Assembly (NCBI GenBank): GCA_004151065.3
Contig: NWUY0300011448.1
Coordinates: 40,353 to 52,949 of the forward strand
Reading direction: 5' to 3'
Length of the DNA stretch: 12,597 nt
Source: Larix sibirica
Lineage: Eukaryota; Streptophyta; Pinopsida; Pinales; Pinaceae
The notes below the pieces were generated by a model, which was not told where the DNA came from, ran no database searches, and was given only the letters and a program-made list of their open reading frames with translations. Positions 8,292 through 12,597 of this stretch are shown one piece after another. The translations under genes were made by a program, and so were the position numbers. Each line of letters opens with the position of its first letter. Within the stretch, counting starts at the first letter, position 1.

Positions 8292-8366
8292 TGTTAGGGA
8301 GACATCCTAAGCCAAATGGAAGTAGCAAATGGAGTATACTTAGAAAGTGTTTATGGTGGATGAATA
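8292..8366 (+). mobile_element. Possible LTR start, cut by a LINE 3' end
   Basis: TGTTAGGGAGACATCC at 8292 follows a purine-rich run (AGAAGAATTGAAGGTAGA), the usual polypurine tract-then-TG layout at the 3' LTR of plant Ty1/copia elements. Only about 75 bases remain before the LINE tail begins at 8367. This is suggestive, not proven. Confidence 0.35.
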
Positions 8367-9328
8367 GATAAGAGATAAGATAATTTTATTAATGTCCAAC
8401 AAATGACCACAAAAGTAGGTCAAAGGGACTATGTGGTACCATGATGTCAATACAAAGTGGGAGCGCTAAGGCTATTCCTATAAAAATATGTGAACCTACT
8501 CTAAATCATGTGGGTACAATCTCTAGACTCTAGAGCGGGAGGTCACTTTGGAAAAAGATGTGCAACATAGGTAGATGGAGGATTTGGTAAAACAACGTTG
8601 AGCAATGTGTCTCATAGTTTACTGAGTCTGTATCTCCCATTCTTTGGAGGCTGAGTGGGGGAAGCTCAAGATAGAGGATTGGAGAGAAAAGGCGTCGAAA
8701 GAAGAGAAGGACGTCATATTGTGATGTTGCCGCTGGAGTTTGGTTGATCTCCTTTGACTATTGGTGTGGGATCTGGATTGGCGGTGCTGTTGAGATCTCT
8801 GTGAACCGTGGACAGTCTTTAGAGGGCATACTAACCTAGAGTCGGGTCTCGGGATGCTACCCATCCATCTCTTGGTGCCTTGAGTAGAAGGGAGCACTGT
8901 AAAGAAGGAAGTGATATGCTGAGTGGAGGTTGGTTTTTGGGGCGACTGTATGGAAAAGTAACAGAGGCAGAAACCCTCCTGCATGTAAAGGGCCAAACAT
9001 CTCTGAACTAAGAATTTGGAGAAACTAGCGAGGCTCTGGGACTTTGAATAAGCAATGGAACCTCTCTCTGATCAAGTAGTAGATGGGGCGGCGGAATATA
9101 AAGTGCTACTTGGTCTTGATCTCCTGAAGGTGGTAGAGTTGACATATCTTGTTCGATTTGTCAATATGGTGATCATTCTCTACCCAAACCCTATTGGACC
9201 CTACCATGAACTAGCCTAGAGGGATGCGAAGAGTGTGCATCCAATGGAAGAGGGTGTACTACGGTCGAACAATGAGTTTGCCTCCTAGCTCCAAAAAGTG
9301 CTTGTTATCACACAACTTGTAGTTGCCC
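8367..9328 (-). mobile_element. 5'-truncated LINE relic (C-terminal and 3' UTR part)
   Basis: This copy has the same family sequence as the longer LINE at 9850-12597. Its - strand 3' end is ATTAATAAAATTATC followed by TTATC-type repeats at 8367-8385. Inside, a frame around 9000-9110 encodes HFIFRRPIYYLIRERFHCLF, and QRCLALYMQE lies near 8990 in another frame. This is followed by STQHITSFF and LPSTQGTKRW, matching the C-terminal tail of the other copy (YYEIRGRFHYLF, ERCLALYLQK, STQQITS, LPSTKGTKR). Frames are broken by stops and shifts. Alignment to the longer copy reaches about 9328, then stops at the ambiguous base at 9329. This is either normal 5' truncation of a LINE or an assembly join. 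No reverse transcriptase domain is left. Confidence 0.75.
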
Positions 9329-9329
9329 N

Positions 9330-9849
9330 GTGGTAAAAATATGTTAAATCCAAGGCCCGTCAGATGGCTCGTAAACGAAGAAAGAAGTTATAGGAGGCGT
9401 GATTTAGACTTCAGGGGATTCACATACTTTTTTGAAGAGGATTTGCATAATGTCCCTTCATAAGAAGAGGTGGCATAGTTGGAGATGGTGGTTCATAGAG
9501 GGGAGGACCACATTGCTAGTGGTGCCCGGGTCCACTCCCATTTATAGTGGATTTTGGATGGGGATGAGGGATCCAATTTCTTCTTTGATTCTTGAAGAGG
9601 AAGGTGGTGGCTTTGTGTAGAATAAATGGATTGTGGGTAGAGGCCCTTCAGAGGAAATTGATTTGGTTTTGATAACATTGGTAACCAAACGACACATTTT
9701 TGGTTGGTTTGGGTGGAACCTTTCCCAAATTGTATTCCTAAAACATGGTCATATATTTGACCTATGGTGATTCTTAGGTATTTGGGCATCCCTTTTTGTA
9801 TGGGGCTATCTCTATTATGTAAGTGGTATTTGTGTTTAGGATTGTTGTT
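9330..9849. other. Unassigned stretch between the two LINE copies
   Basis: A - strand frame is open from 9978 to 9493 (161 codons), overlapping the LINE tail at its start. Its body (for example GMPKYLRITIGQIYDHVLGI) resembles no family I can name. A + strand frame also covers part of it (9432-9620). No transposon ends or repeats were recognised. The - frame could be a relic, but it is not supported as a gene. Confidence 0.4.
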
Positions 9850-10167
9850 GATAAGACAAGATGAGATAATTTTATTAATGTCTAATGAATGACCACAAAA
9901 GTAGGTCAAAGGGACTATTGGGTACAACATGATGTCAATACAAAGTGGGAGCACTAAAACAACTCCTATGAAAAGCAAGATGTAGAAAGTAAGGTATGAT
10001 TTCGATCTAAATCTTGAAAAACCAACTCCGAGATGGAGAGTTGATTCGAGAGTGAGATGTTCAAAGGGAATGGATCTAGAATTTGTGATATGAATCGTAC
10101 AAGCTTGTCATGGTCCGCTGGAGCCTGGAACCATCTCTCTTAACATCTGAAGATGAATAAATGAATC

Positions 10168-11000
10168 TCAACATAAAAGTCTATTTGGAGGAAGACTTGG
10201 AAAAGGAGCTAGACTGTGTAATGTGTTGCTTCCTGGAGGAGGGGGCTTGTCTCTGTGGTCTGGATGATATTGATTAATTATTGTTTTGGAACTAGGGTTG
10301 TCAATGCTACTGAGCTCTTGTGGAAGTGGAGGTTCTCCTTGGGTCCTCACAGATCTAGGGTTGGAAATAGGATCGCTATACGTCTGCCTCTTGGTGCCCT
10401 TAGTAGATGGGAGTGCCGTGAAACAGGAAGTGATTTGTTGAGTGGAAGCTGGTCCAGGATGTGGATGTGGCTCAAGGATGAGGGAGAGGCGCCGAAGGAC
10501 CTTTTGCAAGTATAAGGCAAGACATCTCTCGTCAGGATACTTGAAGAAACCTGCAAGAGTCTAAAACTCCCTAATAAGAAGCTCCTTGAAAAGATAGTGG
10601 AATCGCCCTCGGATCTCGTAGTAAATAGGGAAACAAAAAATGAAGTGTTGCTCAGTCTCAACCATACGAAGAAGGCACACTTGGTAGATCCTGTCAAATC
10701 AATCAATTGGTGATCCATCTCCACCGTAAGTCTATGAAAGCCACCCTGATTGGTCGAAGGGAATAAAAGAGCGTGCACCCAACGACGGAGTGTGTAATGG
10801 GGCCTAACAATGGGATCATCCCTCAAGTCCATGAGGTGCTTTACATAGATAGCCATCTTTGGACACAACTTGCCCTGAGGGTTGATCTAGGTGACTTGCA
10901 CAAATTGCTTATAGACATCATCTTGGATGATCCTATTCATTTCTTGCTTTGTAGGTAAGAGGTGGCCAGGTGTGTCTAGGGAGTAAGCCAATCCATCGCA
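10168..11000 (-). pseudogene. C-terminal segment of the LINE polyprotein with Cys-His motif
   Basis: Segments read NPQGKLCPKMAIYVKHLM-like, DDPIVRPHYTLRRWVHALLF and NQGGFHRLTVEMDHQLID. After a frame change near 10700 come VCLLRMVETEQHFIFC and YYEIRGRFHYLFKE, then a stop, GFFKYPDERCLALYLQK and LILEPHPHPGPASTQQI. The C-x(n)-H-x4-C arrangement resembles the zinc-binding tail (zf-RVT type) found after reverse transcriptase in plant LINEs, with the first Cys pair reduced to one. The matching sibling at 8619-9110 shares this tail, so it was once protein-coding. Confidence 0.75.
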
Positions 11001-11316
11001 GTACCAACAAACCCCAAAATATTCGAGGCCCAGTCATACTGGCAATAGGTGCGGCCTGAAGGGTTGATTGAGGTAATGGAGTTTGATGAATAGCAGGACG
11101 AGTACCATTATCACCCCTTTGCTATGTCAATAAAGCTCCAAATGCATTGTAGGAGTGGGACACCGTTGAATATAGTCTCAAGCCGAAAGGGTCAAGCACC
11201 AAACTCCGCAATATGGTGGGCTAAGGGACTGTCTACCTGCATTTGGTGATGCGATGAAGGAGGGGGGTCTTCACTCTCTCTACTGAGGTGCAGTCAAACT
11301 CTAGAAAGTAGGGCCC

Positions 11317-12420
11317 CTAGACCTCTGAATCATAGAGCACTATGGGCCGGACAAGGGCTTCCATGAGAGACATCTTGGATGATATGTTGTGGAAATGGTT
11401 CTGGAAACACTTTCTCTTGAGGAGGGCTAACAATCTACAGCCCTTGTTGACTTGAGGTTGAAGGGCATGCCGTAGACTAAAAGGAGGTCCCATGAATTGC
11501 ACCCCCAGGTAAGTATAGGAGTTTGATGATCTCAATTTTCTCCCCCCTAAAAAAGAAATGGTGATCCAAGAGGGTCTTCTTTGATCCATTGAAGATCATG
11601 GCCTTGATTTTACCCAAGTTGACCATCAACCGATGAAGATCATAGAAAAGGGCTAAGGCATCCAATAGTTTCCACAACCCCTTTGGAGTTGAGGTTAAGA
11701 GGACGACATCGTTAGCGAAAAGTATGATAGCAATCAAGACTGGTGGAGAAGGAACCCATTGTTGTCCTGGATATGCTCATGTAGGAAGGATTCCATCTTG
11801 ACAATGTAGATTCCAAATAAAGTGGGGGACAAGGGGCACTCTTTTTTGACTCCAATTATACTACTGATAAATTCTGATACCCCATGGCTTATGCGAAGAT
11901 GACCAAGAACCATCTCATATTGGCGCATGATGCAAGTCGTAGGGTCTCAGAAACATCAGTGTGTTTGAGCCTCTGGAACAATGCCTTTTTGGGCACAGAG
12001 TTGAGTGCTTTTTGAAAGTCTACAAAGCAACAATAGACTTTCAAAGAGCGATGTCTTTCTTCCTCGATGATGGCCCAGAGTGTAAGAATGTGATCAATTG
12101 TTTGGTGTGTCGATAGTAATCTCGCCTGTCCTCTAGCTCTAAGTTGCCTCCGCTCAAGTTCCCTAGAAAGTTTCTTATGGAGGATTGTAGCATAGAAATT
12201 TGAGAAAGTATGGGTAATCATGATGGTTTTGTAGTAATTGGGATTTGTGTCAGAGCCCAATTTGTCGATCTAGTTAATAGTGTGGTGTGACCATGGTTGT
12301 GGGAAACTTATGAAAACTAGATGGTTGAACAAATCGACCAAGTGATAGTTTGAGGTGCCCAGACCATGTTTGGAGAGTTCTACCTGGAACCCTTCCTCAT
12401 CCGTAGCTTTGTTGGTATTC
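11317..12420 (-). pseudogene. LINE reverse transcriptase domain, frameshifted
   Basis: The enzyme would copy LINE RNA into DNA at a nicked target. On the - strand the motifs appear in the right order across four frame segments: ATDEEGFQVELSKHG near 12400; LGSDTNPNYYKTIM at about 12260; ERRQLRARGQA; CCFVDFQKALNSVP with the motif A Asp at about 12020; GVKKECPLSPTLFGIY at about 11853 (usual form Q-G-C-P-L-S-P); LFANDVVLL at 11722-11696; and YTYLGVQFMGPPFSLRHALQ at about 11518, followed by MEALVRPIVLYDSEV ending at 11317. Frame changes fall near 11930, 11735 and 11530. The usual catalytic Asp-Asp pair reads Asn-Asp (AAC at 11711-11713), and the Gly of Q-G-C-P is Glu. The segment is therefore dead even apart from the frameshifts. 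Confidence 0.85.
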
Positions 12421-12597
12421 ATCACCCAGACTGCCTCCTAGATATTTTGGTAAGAGAGTAAGTAGCAGGGGGGGTAATTTGGAAAAGGGGATGCCTCGAG
12501 ACACCATAGAGGGAAGAGCTATGGGAGATCATGGATGTTGGACGAAAAGGTCTAATAAGACCGTTGAGAGTAGTCATCACTAATTCATCTTCATCAA

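Larger units (their letters stand above)
3945..12597 (+). other. Start of a very long intron 2 of the PILS gene (open at right edge)
   Basis: The GTAAAC donor at 3945 splits a Trp codon. I searched the rest of the + strand by eye for an acceptor followed by the conserved W-F-I-P-V-N coding sequence and found none, so the window appears to end inside this intron (at least 8.65 kb). It is filled with retroelement relics, mostly on the opposite strand. Introns this long and repeat-laden are typical of conifers. The caveat is that single N bases at 5277 and 9329 may be joins, so the true length and continuity are uncertain. Confidence 0.6.
9850..12597 (-). mobile_element. LINE (non-LTR) retrotransposon, degenerate, runs off right edge
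   Basis: Read right to left, the order is reverse transcriptase, thumb/connection, a C-terminal Cys-His segment, then the 3' UTR. The 3' UTR ends ATTAATAAAATTATC plus short TTATC/TCTTG-like repeats at 9850-9875. Both the lack of a long poly(A) and the RT wording (CCFVDFQKALNSVP rather than the usual plant L1 form) suggest a non-L1 clade such as RTE-like, but I cannot place it firmly. At least three frameshifts and several stops make it inactive. The endonuclease and 5' end would lie beyond 12597. It is inserted antisense inside the presumed PILS intron 2. A truncated sibling lies at 8367-9328, and tail-only copies occur in both introns. Confidence 0.85.

Noticed and set aside
9484-9500. G-TGG-TTC-ATA resembling the start of the next PILS exon (W-F-I).
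   Set aside because: The following codons give E-G-R-T instead of P-V-N, and no conserved PILS sequence continues; a chance match.
10255-10515. 86-codon + strand open frame.
   Set aside because: It is the shadow of the LINE C-terminal coding sequence on the opposite strand, which has family motifs.

Overview
This is plant nuclear DNA, most likely gymnosperm (conifer-like). It is AT-rich, with GT/AG introns, a plant-type start context (AACAATGGC) and one low-copy gene whose introns hold old, broken retroelements. The organism is inferred from intron size and repeat style, not proven. No bacterial operon, CRISPR array, tRNA or rRNA gene is visible.

The only host gene recognised is the 5' end of a PIN-LIKES (PILS) auxin carrier of the Mem_trans (auxin efflux carrier) family, closest in my recollection to PILS6. 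Exon 1 (1693-1848, 52 codons) holds the start codon and first membrane helix. After a 2.0 kb intron, exon 2 (3865-3944, 26 codons plus 2 bases) continues the same conserved N-terminal domain without a gap. The Trp codon at its end is split by a GT donor at 3945, and I find no continuation before the window ends. If the assembly is right, intron 2 is longer than 8.6 kb.

Layout: 1-1692 is upstream sequence with short repeats, a CpG-richer stretch and candidate TATA boxes. 1849-3864 is intron 1, with tandem repeats and three short copies of a LINE 3' tail on the + strand. 3945-12597 reads as intron 2 filled with repeats: two copies of a ~260 bp direct repeat carrying LINE tails; an LTR-like fragment; a Ty1/copia-like gag relic with its primer-binding site on the - strand; a two-copy leader repeat that recurs about 1.4 kb further on; an unrecognised broken reading frame; a 5'-truncated LINE; and a longer LINE of the same family on the - strand that runs off the right edge. 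The longer LINE has a recognisable but frameshifted reverse transcriptase whose FADD motif reads FAND.

Two single ambiguous bases (5277 and 9329) fall exactly, or almost exactly, where repeat homology ends. They may be collapsed gaps or contig joins, so the long-range order on either side is less certain than it looks. I do not see a convincing new biological system. The most useful leads are the LINE family and its scattered tails, the unknown broken frame at 7016-7530, the doubled leader repeat and the suspicious N junctions.
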